The notes: generated by a model not told the origin, from the sequence alone. A stretch of DNA of 64,000 bases from Delphinus delphis (GCF_949987515.2 NC_082687.1:116541838-116605837); one strand, 5' to 3'. Shown: positions 45,039 through 57,289, counted from the first letter of the stretch. Program-made: numbers and translations.

Positions 45039-45393
45039 GGGACTTCCCTGGTGGTCCAGTGGCAAAGAATCCACCTTCCAATGCAGGGGACAGGGGTTTG
45101 ATCCCTGGTCAGGGAACTAAGATCCCACATGCCGCAGGGCAACTAAGCCTGCGCACCACAACTACTAAGTTCACGTGCCTCAGTGAGAGAGTCCGCGTGT
45201 CACAAACTACAGAGCCCACGCACCCTGGAGCCTGGGCACCAAAACTAGAGAGAGAAAACCCGCACACCACAACTACAGAGAAGCCCTCATGCCGCAATGA
45301 AAAGCCCAAGCCTCAACGAATGATCCCATGTGCAGGAACTAAGACCCGATGCAGCCAAAAGAAAAGACAATAAATAAATAAAATTTTTAAAAA
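45039..45393 (+). mobile_element. CHR-type SINE (long form)
   Basis: It begins gggacttccctggtggtcca with the classic head gatccctggtcagggaacta, and has a diverged body and an aataaataaataaaattttt tail. Target-site duplication: aaagaaatacagttaa at 45023-45038 and 45394-45409 (16 bp, identical). Confidence 0.94.
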
Positions 45394-45409
45394 AAAGAAA
45401 TACAGTTAA

Positions 45410-46770
45410 TATCTAGCTATGTTCTTTTCATTGCAATTTTTCCTAGAAGCTTCGAACCTATAAAAAGAAAATAAAAATAATTGATATACCATTTGTCAAA
45501 GAGGATACAATTATCAGAAATAAAAGAGAAAGGTTGGTGTGTAAGCACATTCATTGTATTATTATTAACAATAACAAAAATTGGAATGAATCTAAATATA
45601 TTACTCTTTATTTTTAAAGTTTTTATTATGGAATATTTCACATGTTCGCTTGTATCTACAAAAAAAATTTTTAATTTTTGAAAGTTTATTAAAGGAAGTG
45701 AAACACTCCCCAAAATACATACATACACAGTTGTAGATACTTTATCTACAGCCCACACTGACACTATGTAGTCTAACTCATCTAAATGTTGACCTAAATT
45801 AGACTGAAGCATTAGAGATACACTGTTAGGGATGGGGGCAAACCTACCCTGTCCGAGTCTTGAACTTCTGATTCATAAGATACAGGTACTCCATCATAAG
45901 CTTTCCCTTTTCTACTTCCTCCAACCTCAGTTTGCTAAACAGCTTTGCAAAATGTAATATCAATTAAAAGTACAATAATACAGTCTAAATTAATTGCAGG
46001 TAATACCAGCTCTGTGGAATTGAAAAAAAAAAATGTAACTAATAATAAGCTACAAGTTGACCTATGACTTTATGATGACTGTGCAGATATTTTTATATAG
46101 CCATACACAGGACAGCCTGACCCAAAGCAATGAGGCTGCTGCTATTACCCTGCCAGTTTTCATCCCTCTGACTGCCCAGGGCTCCCACTGTATTATCTTT
46201 TTGTGTGTGTGTGTATGTATCAATATGAATTTATCATAAAAATATACTGTTAAGTAAATAAAAGCAAACTGCAGAACAATAGGTATAGTATGATCTAATT
46301 TACACAATAAAGCAAAAACTACAAGCAATACCCTATGTTTTCCATGAAAAGCACACACAAACATGGGTGTGTACATATTAAAAAGAGCATGGATACACAA
46401 CTCATAAGAGTGATTTTTTCTGAGGACAAGGGCAAAGAACTAAAATTAATAGTTTATTTATAATGTAACATTTTAAAAAATAATAAACACATGTTCACTG
46501 TATTATCTTTTATGCCAGCATCTTGAGTTCAAATTGAAGTTATTTCTTATGTGTTATTCGAATCCATTTCCTTCAACTAAATGTATCCGCCTCTTAAAAG
46601 AACAGTAATCTATTAATTAATACAAAAGTGAGATGAAGTGTTTGCAATTATCTACCCCAAGGTGTCAGCATTTTAAACAACGATGAGTTCATTTGCTCAA
46701 AGAATGAATTCCGAAAAGCAAAGTTTTAGCCAATATATATGAAGATATGGGGTCCTTTCCGGCCAAATTA

Positions 46771-46817
<47 letters not shown>

Positions 46818-47757
46818 TTTTAAATAATAGACCCCAGTAAGTTATATGTAGGTGATGGTGAGGTCCCAGTCCAAACCCCCTTTTCTGGGCCAGCACAGTC
46901 ATCTCTACCCACCCTGAGTAACTAATGGCTCCTAAAGGCTCACAGCTGCACCTTCCTTCAGCGAACTGCCCTTAGCTGTTGGGAGCTAAGCGAAGTTATG
47001 CCTCCACCTTGCCATCCAGCCTCACACACGAACCCACTCCAATGAATAATGATACAGGAGCCCTGCAGCCTCAAGGGAAGGGCTGGGGGATGAGGTTCAT
47101 TGCTGAACTTGCCCCCTGTAGGCCAGGCTCACACTGGGCTTTGCCTGACACCGTATCCTTACTCAGTCCTCTTCCCTCTGTCCTGCTTCACTCACTCCCT
47201 TAAAGGGTTTTCCTGAAAACGACCATTCCCTCAGCAAAACGCATGTACCTGAATCTCAGTCTTAGGCTCTGCTTCTAGGGAACAAAACCAAAAGCAGGAT
47301 ACTTGGTTTTTTCTAAGGTAACTTGACGTTTAGCTCCATTCATTGCTGAATTGACTCATTTAATAAAAACATCACCTCCGCTTGTCAATGAAAATAAGAA
47401 AGAAATGAAGGTAAAATAGAAGAAAGGATGGGAGACACATGTTTCAATTTCTGTGACTGTTTTCAGCTTTTTTTCTTTAAATAAATAAACCAATTCCTGA
47501 GTCATATAGATGATGCTTCAGGCCAGCGTTATTCATAACCTTCATGGTGTATTTACTTTTTTGTTTTTTTCACAAGTCACCTACATCCAAAGGCCTGTTC
47601 TTACTATCAAACTGACTGTACATGTATTGTTTTTACAATATTTATCTGTGAATATAAATCTATGCTTTTGCTGGATCACATCTAAATTTGTTGGTAAAAT
47701 TCCTGCATTTTTTATATATTTATATAGACAGCACAAACCCACGACATAACAAGGATT
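45410..47757. other. Mostly unassigned, with an old L1-like piece and microsatellite
   Basis: 46235-46500 resembles an old L1 3' end (gcaaactgcagaacaatagg, gtatagtatgatctaattt). 46850-47290 is GC-richer and ends with tcttaggctctgcttctagg, a motif shared with the inverted-repeat unit at 38900-40140. A short (gt)n run lies at about 46202-46216. No gene was seen. Confidence 0.35.
46772..46814. repeat. (CA)n microsatellite
   Basis: About 21 uninterrupted CA units; likely polymorphic. Confidence 0.97.
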
Positions 47758-47771
47758 AAGATACTTATTGA

Positions 47772-48003
47772 GGGCTTCCCTGGTGGCACAGTGGTTGAGA
47801 GTCCGCCTGCCAATGCAGGGGACACGGGTTCGTGCCCCGGTCTGGGAAGATCCCACATGCCGCGGAGTGGCTGGGCCCGTGAGCCATGGCCGCTGAGCCT
47901 GCGCGTCCAGAGCCTGTGCTCCACAACAGGAGAGGCCACAACAGTGAGAGGCCCGCGTACTGCAAAAAAAAATAATAATAATTAAAAATAAATAAATTTT
48001 AAA
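47772..48003 (+). mobile_element. CHR-type SINE (short form)
   Basis: Complete copy with an A/T-rich tail of aataata and aaataaat blocks. Target-site duplication: aagatacttattga at 47758-47771 and 48004-48017 (14 bp, identical). Confidence 0.95.
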
Positions 48004-48017
48004 AAGATACTTATTGA

Positions 48018-49449
48018 AATACCATAACATTTGCTTAGAAAATATCAGTGAAAACAGAGCAAGGACGTGTATTTATGACCTATTGGGGAGGAAAAAACCT
48101 CGAGCATTTATATTTAGACTAGAAAGGCATGTGCAAGCTTCAACATTTTCAGAAATACTTTCCTCTGTTTTCAGCTTCTTTGTTAATGAGCAAATAAAGC
48201 ATCCTGTCACCTAAAATATAAAGGTAAGGGATCTGAAAGCAAGACTGCAGTGTGAGCACTTTTTCTTCGCGATGCCAGAGCCGAGTCGGCAGGGAAGAAA
48301 GGAGGCTTGTAATGAGACGTAAGTAGTTGTGAGAAAAGACATCACAGGCAGTTTCCTGACAGAAGCCTGAGATTTAATCACCCGAAGCTGCTTTTGCAGC
48401 CGCTGCCGAGGCGCGGTGGCTTCGCCGTCAGGGAGCAGAATGCCTGTCAAGCCCGCAGTGAAGCAAACGAATCGCTGCCAACGCGCTGCCTGCGGTCAAC
48501 GGAAGATGCTCACACGCCGTTTCTTTCCCTTCCGCACATTTTGATCGTGTGTTGTGTTATCTACAGAAAATACCGAGCCTGTGTATCACTACAAAGGGAC
48601 ATCGAGAGGGAAAAGATGGTTATCAAACCTATGAAAAGGGAGAGGGAGAGAAAAAGAGCTTCTTTGGAGTTTATTTAAGCTCCTGGGTAGAATCCTACTG
48701 CTGAGCACAGCAGAGATTCATTCGAGTCATAACTTCAAAAGCTATTATATGTTAGAGGCACATAATTAAATTTTTTGATTTGGAAAGAGGGGGTGGGAAA
48801 ATGGGCTTATATATTCTGTGTATTATGGTAATAGTTCCATATGTAGGGTTGTCCCTTAAGCCACTCAAGTCACTCATACAACTTATGTGACCTTGAGTGA
48901 GTCTGTGTATCAACTGGTAAAACAAGAGAACCTCATAGCTTCACAGAGGAGCAAACAAAATAATGTATACAGAATGGCAAATTAAAACAAAGATAATGTA
49001 TATAGAGACCCTGAACAGATTAGCTCCCTTCCATTCCATGGAGCTAGAGTAAATTCCCAGATTATCCAAGCTGACACTGTGTACTGTCTTCCAATTCACT
49101 GTTTCATCAAAACTGTTCAATAAATATTTGTTATTAAAATAATAAATAAACTAAAAATGACTATATCCTAACGTTCACCCCTACTGGGAGAACGTGAGTC
49201 TGCACAGGAGATTGGAAGAAGACAAAAACATTGTCACGGTGTTGGAGAATGGGCTAATTAATAATAGAATTTTCATTAATTTCAGAAATGATTCATCTTG
49301 ATACATCATTGGACTTACAGGTGTAGAATTACATGAACTTTGAGGCATTCAAACAATTATTACAAAAGCTATAGTTTTAGCCCTGATGAAATTACAAAAA
49401 TAAAATCATGAACATAGTAATAGCTACCAAGTACTGAGCTGACCCTGTG
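48018..49449. other. Single-copy-like sequence with a small CpG cluster
   Basis: 48266-48606 has about 25 CpG dinucleotides in roughly 340 bp, far above the surrounding non-SINE DNA, and is not a recognised repeat. The ORF at 48394-48678 (94 codons) lies across it but ends in a low-complexity KRERERKR tract and has no domain. The rest is AT-rich and unassigned. Confidence 0.45.
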
Positions 49450-49917
49450 TGCTCTCCAGAAGGACTTGCAGCAGGGTGAATTGTGCCCCCATCCACCCCA
49501 CCCAAAAGAGGTGTCTACTCAGAACCTGTGAATCTGACCTTACTTGAAAAATGGGTCTCTGTCAATATAATTAAGGACTTTGAGAGATGAGACCATTTTG
49601 CATTAAGCAAGGCCCTAGATACAATGACAGATGTCCTTATTTTAAAAAAGACAGAGGGAGATTAGAGATACACAGGAGAAGGCCATGCGAAAACAGAGAC
49701 AGAAACTGGAATGATGCAGCCACAGGAATCCTGACAGCCACCAAAAACTGGAAGAAGGAAGGACTCTCCCCTAGAATCTCTAGAGGGAGTGTGGCGCTGA
49801 CAACACCTTGATTTGGGAATTCTCTTCTCCAGAGCTGTGAGGGAATACATTTTTTGTTTTTTTAAGCCACCAAGTTTATAGTAATTTGTTACAATAACCA
49901 TAGGAAACAAATACAGT
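49450..49917 (+). mobile_element. MaLR (MLT1-like) LTR
   Basis: The same LTR type as 41065-41517: ggtgaattgtgcccc near the start, tctctagagggagtgtggcg in the middle, and taagccaccaagtttatagt with taggaaacaaatacag at the end. More diverged than that copy. Confidence 0.72.
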
Positions 49918-50736
49918 ACTTTTAGCATTCTCATAGTAACTGTAACTAAATACACTGGCTCATTTTCTACACCAAGAAACTCTGGCTCTAAAAGGAAAGT
50001 AATTGACTCAAGGCCTCTGAGCTAGAGAGTAACTGAGCCAGGATGTACACGCAGATCTGTCCCGTTTTAAGGCCTTTTTTTAAGTCAGTTTTAAACCTTT
50101 TCTTGAAACCACCCCTCCTTCTTCTAACTCCGTGGCAGAAGCTGTCTCTTTGGCTTTTTTCTGACACTTTGCTTACCATTTCCTAGAAAAAGTAAGTTTA
50201 TGTTAAACGTGCATTAAGTTCTCATACTGTTAGTTCACATTATTTTATGTCAAAAGCTTCCGAAGTGGGTTGAGGAGGAAAGAAACATTGAAGATCTGCT
50301 TAGTTAATGAACAAGCACCGAAAGATCATTCCTAAGGCTTGCTAAGCACCTCAGAGTCTAAGAAGACACTCCTGGCAGACTCTGTATTGTAGGTGCTGAA
50401 CTTTAGCAGCAGCATTAAACCTCCTACATCATTTATTCATAGTTTCTGAAAGGAGCCTCTGGGTCCCTAGATGATAGGTCCCAAGGATCTGGGGGCTGCC
50501 AGATAATCTCTGAGACAACTCTGACTGGCCCCGCTCCGAACAAGTTGCCGTGTAAAAATAGAGGTTGCCCGGGGATTTTCCCAAAGCAAAGTAAGACCTG
50601 CCACAGTCAGCTCCAGCCTTTGGCATCCACATCCACTTCCACGAGGTCAGCTGTCACAGATTATTTACAAAGATGAGCCTGAAAATGGCTTCCCCATCCT
50701 GTCCTCTATAGTATATTCTCTTCCTCCGTCTTCACA
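49918..50736. other. Unassigned, with a MIR-like piece
   Basis: 49975-50070 resembles an antisense MIR (gtaattgactcaaggcctct, actgagccaggatgtac). Nothing else was recognised. Confidence 0.35.
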
Positions 50737-51220
50737 TGTTTTTTAAACAGCTTTCCTGAGGTATAATTTACACACAATAAAATGCACCTATGTTAATGAT
50801 ACATTTCATGCATGCTGGCAATGTACACAGTCATGTAACCACCACTACATTCAAAACATAGAACATTTTCGCCACCACAAGTTTTCTCATGACCTTCTGA
50901 GGTTAGTCCCTCTCGCTGTGTCCAGTTTTTCAGGCATTCATCATCTGATTCCTGCCACTATAGTTCTATCTTTCCTAGAACTTCATATAAATGGAATCAT
51001 AGAGTATGTAGTCTTTTGTATCTGATCTCTTTCAGTAAGCATGGGGTTTCTGAAATTCATTCAAAATCCAAAATCATTTTGCATGGCTCGGTAGTTCATT
51101 TCTATTTATTGCTAAATTCCCATTGTATGGATGTACCGCAATTTGTTTATCCATTTACCAGTTGATGAACATTTGGACTGTTTTCACTTTGGGTATGTTA
51201 GGAATAATCCTGCTATCTCT
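50737..51220 (-). mobile_element. Old L1 3' region, antisense
   Basis: Plus-strand text such as gctttcctgaggtataattt, cacagtcatgtaaccaccac and atttgtttatccatttacc is the reverse complement of an old L1 3'UTR and ORF2 terminus. Confidence 0.65.
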
Positions 51221-51326
51221 CATCTAATTTTATTTATTTATCTCACTTTTTTTTTCTTATTTTTCCCCTCTATATCTTCAAGACTGCCTGCCTCTTTCCT
51301 ACCCCAAACTGACCGGAAATAAAGTT

Positions 51327-51527
51327 TAACGGGCCTATGGCAGTGGTTCTCAATGTAGTTGTCCCTCAGGGGATTTGTGCCAATACCTGAAACATTTTTG
51401 ATTGTCACAGCTTGAAGGGCATCTAGTATAGAACCCAAGGATGCTGTTTCACATTCTACAATGCAGAGGACAGTCCCCACAACAAAGAATTCAACGCAGA
51501 ATGTCAACAGTGCCCAGATTAAGAAAC
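51327..51527 (+). mobile_element. MER20-like hAT DNA transposon
   Basis: It begins gcagtggttctcaatgtag, contains gaaacatttttgattgtcac and cattctacaatgcagaggac, and ends gcccagattaagaaac. This matches the layout of the ~200-bp non-autonomous hAT-Charlie element MER20. Confidence 0.75.
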
Positions 51528-51788
51528 AAGGCCAAGGAGACGATCTTATAAAGGACTTTCCATGAAACTTACTTTTAGGTGGGAATTTTAAATAAAAATG
51601 TCTTCATTTCTTTGACAAAAAGCCTAGAATTAAAGAAGTAGTTTTTCATTTTTAGATATCTACTGCTAGTAAAAATACACAAGGCAATAGTACCTGAATC
51701 ACTGAATTGATTAATAATTCTTTTCTGGGAGCCATGGACCAAAGTCATTTAGCTCACAGCTGAAAACTTTAGTTAGAATGTCAATGTG

Positions 51789-52128
51789 GGGCTTCCCTGG
51801 TGACGCAGTGATTAAGAATCCACCTGCCAAAGCAGGGGACGCGGGTTCGAGCCCTGGTCTGGGAAGATCCCACATGCTGCGGAACAACTAAGCCCGTGCG
51901 CTACAACTACTGAGCCTGCGCTCTAGAGCCTGTGAGCCACAACAAGAGCACGTGTGTCACAGCTACTGAAGCCCACGCACCTAGAGCCCATGCTCCACAA
52001 CAGGAGAAGCCACCGCAATAAGAAGCCGGCGCACCGCAACAAAGAGTAGCCCCCGCTCGCCACAACTAGAGAAAGCCCACACACAGCAACAAAGACCCAA
52101 TGCAGCCAAAAATAAATAAATTTTTTTT
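51789..52128 (+). mobile_element. CHR-type SINE (long form)
   Basis: It begins gggcttccctggtgacgcag, contains gagtagcccccgctcgcc and ends aaagacccaatgcagcc plus an aaataaataaatttt tail. Target-site duplication: aatgtcaatgtg (51777-51788) and aatgtaaatgtg (52129-52140), one mismatch. Its head reads like the short form and its 3' part like the long form. Confidence 0.94.
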
Positions 52129-52140
52129 AATGTAAATGTG

Positions 52141-53334
52141 TGTCTGATCAGATAGCAGTTGATAAGTCAAACAGCAAGCGTCTCAGGAGTTGGAAGAGGG
52201 GGAAATAGTTATTTTGTCACCATTCCCACCGACCATAAAGGTTAACGGTGTTGCACTGTTCTCTTTCCTTCTCCAGAGCCTACTCAGATATCCTGAAATC
52301 CTTCTACTTCAGGGCCTTCTAGGCTTCTCACCAGTTTTCAGCCTCAGCAAGGTGAAGCTGAGCAAATGAAACAGTCCCCAGTTTGAAGAAATGACTGTTT
52401 AAGACAATGACTGAATCATACTTTAGGATAAGCCTACTTTGGAAACAAGTTCTGAGAGTATGAAAAGTTATCTGAATTTGGCACAAAACATTTAATTTAC
52501 TCAATAGAGTCATTAGTCTTCAACCTTTTATATAATATTCTACAAAGAGCATGGATTTGAAGCCAGGAAGGTTTGAATCTTATTTAAAGCGTGAATAATT
52601 GGATTTTATATTAACAGTGCCAAGTCCCTGAACCTCTCTCAGCCTGGGCATCTTTATCTGTGAAATGGAGGAAACAACAGCTAATTTAGAATTTGTGTAA
52701 GGATTAGGTAATATATTGTATATCTAGGGCTTAGTTCATTGTCTGCCTTTATTTTCTTGTTGCTTTAAACTGTCAGCTTCAAGCTAAATTTTTTTTTTAA
52801 AAAAATCCAACATTCTCTTCAAAACACAACAAATATTAATGTTTGTTTATATAAATATTTTAAATATTATCTATGCAACATGCATAAAAGGGTATATTTC
52901 TTACCTGATATTCATGAAATTTAAGAGTTAGACTGATATATAGAACAAATGGAACTTTCACAAGGTCTGCTGATAGAACTAAATAATTTGCACAAGAAAA
53001 AAGTCATAAGATCAAACCACTTTTACCTAGCTGAAGTTATGCATATTTTTGAAAATAACTCGTTTGTGATAGTAAATTAATTTATCAGTCTCTTATTACC
53101 GAATATGTTCATAATTCATAAAGTGTATTCACCCAACATGAATCACAAAAAAACTGACTTAACCATGTTGCTTGAGACACAAATACACCATCTCTTTTTT
53201 CTCATACATTATTCTCTTTTCTCTCCCTATATAATTTTTTTAAAATTTTAGATTTATAACTTTCTTCTGAGCTGTAAAACCATTTCAGACACATTTTACT
53301 TGCCCGATGTTATAGAAAACAAAATTATAATTTT
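52141..53334. other. Unassigned AT-rich sequence with a MIR
   Basis: 52540-52750 is a plus-strand MIR (agagcatggatttgaagcc ... tgaacctctctcagcctggg ... tatctgtgaaatgg). The remainder is AT-rich and not recognised. Confidence 0.5.
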
Positions 53335-53900
53335 CTAATTTAGAATGTAATGCTGCCCCTCAGTATCCCCGGGGAATTGGTTCCAGGACACCCCTCAATT
53401 ACCAAAAACCAAGGACGCTCAAGTGCCTTATATAAAAGGTGTAGGGCTTCCCTGGTGGCGCAGTGGTTGAGAGTCCGCCTGCCGATGCAGAGGACCCGGG
53501 TTCGTGCCCCGGTGCGGGAAGATCCCACATGCCGCGCAGCGGCTGGGTTCGTGAGCCATGGCCGCTGAGCCATGGCCGCTGAGCCTGCGCGTCCGGAGCC
53601 TGTGCTCCGCAACGGGAGAGGCCACAACAGTGAGAGGCCCGCATACCGCAAAAAAAAAAAAAAGGTGTAATATTTGCACATAACCTACCCATATCCTCCC
53701 ATATACTTTAAATCATCTCTAGATTACTTATAATATCTAACACAATGTAAATGCTACGTAAATAGTCTCCTGTATCAGCAAATTCAAGTTTCACTTTTTG
53801 GAACTTTCTACAATTTTTAAAAAATATTTTTGATCCCTGATTGTTGAATCCATGGGTGCAGAACCAGCAGATGCAAACAGCCAACTATACATGTAAATTC
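53335..53900 (+). mobile_element. Tigger/MER2-like DNA transposon, split by SINE
   Basis: Left half: cctcagtatccccggggaat, caaggacgctcaagtgcctt. Right half after the SINE: ctcccatatactttaaatc, tctagattacttataatatc, tgttgaatccatgggtgcag. This is the layout of a TcMar-Tigger-type non-autonomous element. The SINE at 53444-53659 lies inside it. Confidence 0.75.
53444..53659 (+). mobile_element. CHR-type SINE (short form) with internal duplication
   Basis: Complete copy. The 14-mer gagccatggccgct is duplicated in tandem (53553-53566, 53567-53580). Target-site duplication: aaaaggtgta at 53434-53443 and 53660-53669. Confidence 0.96.
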
Positions 53901-54420
53901 ACACTTTGCGGGGAAGTAGAATACCTCTATGTCTCTTTACTAACTCTGCACATTAAAAATAATAATAAAATTTTTTTAAAAAAACAGAAAGAAAGGGAAA
54001 GAGGCAGGGAGAGATGGAAGGTGGGAGGGACGGAGGGAAAAGAAAAAGAAAAAAAATGCATTTTTTCACATTAAGCGGCAGCAGCAATAAAACATCCTAT
54101 GACATGGGAAGAATATTTTGCATCTTGTCTTCCGGGTCCCCAATTCTCCTTGGCCTTTGGGCTTATGTCTCACAGAAAGCGCTAACACTCATGGTACTAA
54201 TCTATGCAGTGATGTATAGAGATCCTGTTCCTCTCTTTAGGAAGATGAAAATGGAAACAGATGTCTTTCTTTATGCAAGGATTCCCAAGGGAATTATATC
54301 ACTAATGAGGACCGGAGAAGCTGGATCATTTCATTACATATGTCCTTAACATCTATCCAACATCATTTTTCACCACTCCACTTCTACCCTAAATACTCAG
54401 GTAATTTAAAATCACCTGTT
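53901..54420. other. Unassigned, with purine-rich tract
   Basis: 53975-54060 is a purine-rich low-complexity stretch (aaagaaagggaaagagg-like). ORFs at 53841-54074 and 54014-54349 read through it and look spurious. Confidence 0.4.
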
Positions 54421-54785
54421 GTTCCCTGACAAATCTCATAGGCATTTGCAGGTGCCTCTGCCTGGGATGCGCTCCCTCCCCATCACCATCTAAAAAACAA
54501 CGAATCTTCTTCTATGACTCAGTTTTCACTTTTGTGGGAGGCCTTCCCAGACTCTGCCCAGCTGATTGGAGCTCCTGTTTCTCTGCACATTTTTACTCTG
54601 CATATAACTCCATTATATACATCAAGATATTACAATTGTCAGTGTGACTGCTGATGCCCAACTGGATCACAAACACTACATTATGAGGGTAGAAACTGTC
54701 CTTTCATCATTGCAAGCACTGATTAAATGTCTGAAACCTAAATGAATAAATGACTAGGTAAATGAATGAATGAATAAATTGGCTA
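54421..54785 (+). mobile_element. L2-like LINE 3' end
   Basis: The text ctgcctgggatgcgctccc and gtgggaggccttcccagact are typical of the L2 3' region. It is followed by an (aatg)n-like end at 54745-54780. Ancient and non-coding. Confidence 0.6.
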
Positions 54786-55975
54786 TGAATAGAAACAGAG
54801 ATAAGCTCTTATGAGTCTTGAAGCAACAAAAAGTCAAAATCAGAACAGGATCAACATTATTTTTTAATCAGAATTAAATAAATGTAAACTCAGTGTCCCT
54901 AGGACTCAATCCCATCAATGCAGATGGGAGTCAATAATAATTACACAAATACAATGACACAAATGACAATCATACCAGTAATCTGCTCTTGTCCCCATTT
55001 ACCCACAGTCTCCAGCCTTCTTGAAAGTGTTCCCCCTGGTACTTCTTAGGCCTCTACAGGTAAGAGGCCACCTGTGCTCTCAAACTCCTTTAAGCTAAAA
55101 TATCTTGTAACAACCTTGTAACACCTTCTCTGCCTTTCTCTCTTGCCCTGGTATCTCCTTGGCAATAACATTTAGTCTCTCACCTGGTTGAAGAGGCCTC
55201 ATTGCTGCAGTTCCTGATGGTGCCTCCTGTGAGAAATCATCAAGGATGCTGTCTACTGCGTCCCACAGCCACCAATCTAGAAGAATCAGAAAGGCACTCG
55301 TGAACTGCCCTGCTCCTATATTTATCAATTTCTGCTGCCTGGATGATCTAAGTCAACCTATTGTGCTACTTCTCAGCATATCTGAAAAAGGTTTCTATGA
55401 AAATAGTGCTTCATCCAATGCTTCTTCCACAGGTGCTCAAGAAAATGTGTAGAAAGCGTGAACTTGACTCTTTAATGACCCCTTCATTGGTGTTTTCTGT
55501 CCTTTCTCAGGGATCCTGTGCACCAACCTCGCCTTTCCTCCCACAGCCAAAATCATCAGGCTGCCATGTAGGTAGATGACTAATTGCCTGTAAACAAATT
55601 CCTCAGACAGAGGCAAGGAAATCTGAATTCTCTCCAGGATGAGCAAGGATTCTGGCTACACAAAGATTAGGCTGATGTCATAATTTTAGAATATTACACC
55701 CCAAAATGTCATTGCTTCTTTCATACATTCTTTATGTGAGAGAAAAAAATGAACAAAGGTGAACTAGAGCAATAAACCATGAGCATCTACATAGTAAGTG
55801 ACCCAGGAGACACACTCGTATGGCACTGACGGAGCAGACATGGTTTGGAAAGGAGAAGATAAGCTAGGTAGGCCACCCGGAATAAGAAATACCTAAAATA
55901 TGGAGGAAAAAAGTTTAAGCTCCCATACACCTAGGAAAAATCTAATTATGTTGTAGCCAGGACAACAAATAATCA
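54786..55975. other. Unassigned sequence
   Basis: ORFs at 55095-55328 (minus), 55246-55452 and 55361-55579 (plus) and 55437-55646 (minus) overlap and have no recognisable domain. No repeat was identified. Confidence 0.35.
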
Positions 55976-56300
55976 CCAGAACTGGTTTTAATAAATCACT
56001 GTGAACTTGCTTTGGTGAACACACTTCCATAATCCAACTAATCAGTGACAGTCCTTCTCTTTTGACAGTCAGCCAATTAGATATATACCCACCCCAATGA
56101 ACACGCTTCTAAAAGCCAATCTATCAACTACACTCCTACCCAAGTAACCATGTTTCTACAGCTGACATCAACCCATCTCTGAAATTCCACCCACTCCCTG
56201 ATTCGATATTCCCCCAAATCCCTGTATAGAATCAGTTCAACATTATGCTCAGAGAGGATGTATTTAAACAGCATAGCTCTCCCTTACTTAACAATAAATT
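55976..56300 (+). mobile_element. Possible LTR end
   Basis: The sequence has an LTR-like character: repeated short ccaatta/caatct stretches, then tgtatttaaacagcatagct and aacaataaattcagcag, resembling a TATA-like box and a polyadenylation signal near a 3' end. No partner LTR or internal region was seen. Tentative. Confidence 0.3.
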
Positions 56301-56304
56301 CAGC

Positions 56305-56367
56305 AGTGTGTGCGTGTGTGCGTGTGTGCGTGTGTGCGTGTGTGCGTGTGTGTGTGTGTGTGTGTGT
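56305..56367. repeat. (TGTGTGCG)n and (TG)n microsatellite
   Basis: Five 8-bp units of tgtgtgcg are followed by a pure TG tract. An alternating purine-pyrimidine tract with periodic CpG. Confidence 0.97.
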
Positions 56368-56586
56368 TTCCAGAGATTAAGTGGTGGTCTCATCCTTTGA
56401 TATCACTAAAGTTAAACATGTGCCATTGGTTGGGAAAACCATGCTAAGGAATTTTAAGAGGTGTGGCAATAACTAAAAGACAAAACCTAGACTGACACTG
56501 GGCCCAGCCATGAAGGACAGCTGTACCTATTCCTAGTCAGTGCTTTTAGGAGTCGCTTCCTGATTCTGACTCCAACAAGCCTCTTT

Positions 56587-57282
56587 ATTTTTTTTTTATT
56601 GAAGTATAGCTGATTTACAATGTTGTATTAGTTTCAGGTGTACAGCAAAGTGATTCATATATAGATATATATATGCACATGCTATGTATAAAAGATATTG
56701 AATATCTTGTAATATTGTTATTTATCTATTTTATATATAGCAGTGTGTATATGTCAATCCCAAACTCCTGATTTATCCCTCCCCCTCAACTTTTGCTGTT
56801 TGGAAACAATAAGTGTGTTTTCTAAGTCTGTGAGTCTATTTCTGTTTTGTAAACAAGTTCATTTGTACCATTTTTTTAGGTTCCACATATAAGTGATGTC
56901 ACATAGTATTTGTCTTTCTCTGTATGACTTACTTCACTTAGTATGATAATCTCTAGGTCCATCCATGTAGCTGCAAATGGCATTATTTCATTCTTTTTTA
57001 TGACTGAGTAATATTCTATTGTATATATGTACCACTTCTTTATCCATTCATCTGTCCATGGACATTTACGTTGCTTCCATGTCTTGACTATTGTAAATAG
57101 TGCTGCAATGAACACTGGGGTGCCTGTATCTTTTCGAAGTATGGTATTCTCTGGATATATGCCCAGGAGTGGGATTGCTGGATCATATCATATGGTAGTT
57201 CTATTTTTAGCTTTTTAAGGAACCTCCATACTGTTCTCTACAGTGGCTGTACCAGTTTACATTCCCACAGTGTACAAGGGTT
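56587..57282 (-). mobile_element. 5'-truncated L1, antisense, with TSD
   Basis: The left T-run (tattttttttttatt) is followed by the reverse complement of an L1 3'UTR and ORF2 terminus, to cattcccacagtgtacaagg. It is flanked by tccaacaagc (56572-56581 left, about 57286-57295 right). The minus-strand ORF at 56876-57115 preserves part of the ORF2 C-terminus (MFIAALFTIVKTWKQRKCP). Confidence 0.88.
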
Positions 57283-57289
57283 CCCTCCA

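Noticed and set aside
44957..45373. 138-codon plus-strand ORF
   Set aside because: Reads through a long-form CHR SINE; no independent support.
48394..48678. 94-codon ORF in the CpG cluster as a possible gene
   Set aside because: No domain, a low-complexity end, and competing frames; no splice or initiation context that I can defend.
55246..55579. Overlapping ORFs considered as transposase or pseudogene remnants
   Set aside because: No conserved residues could be identified in any frame.
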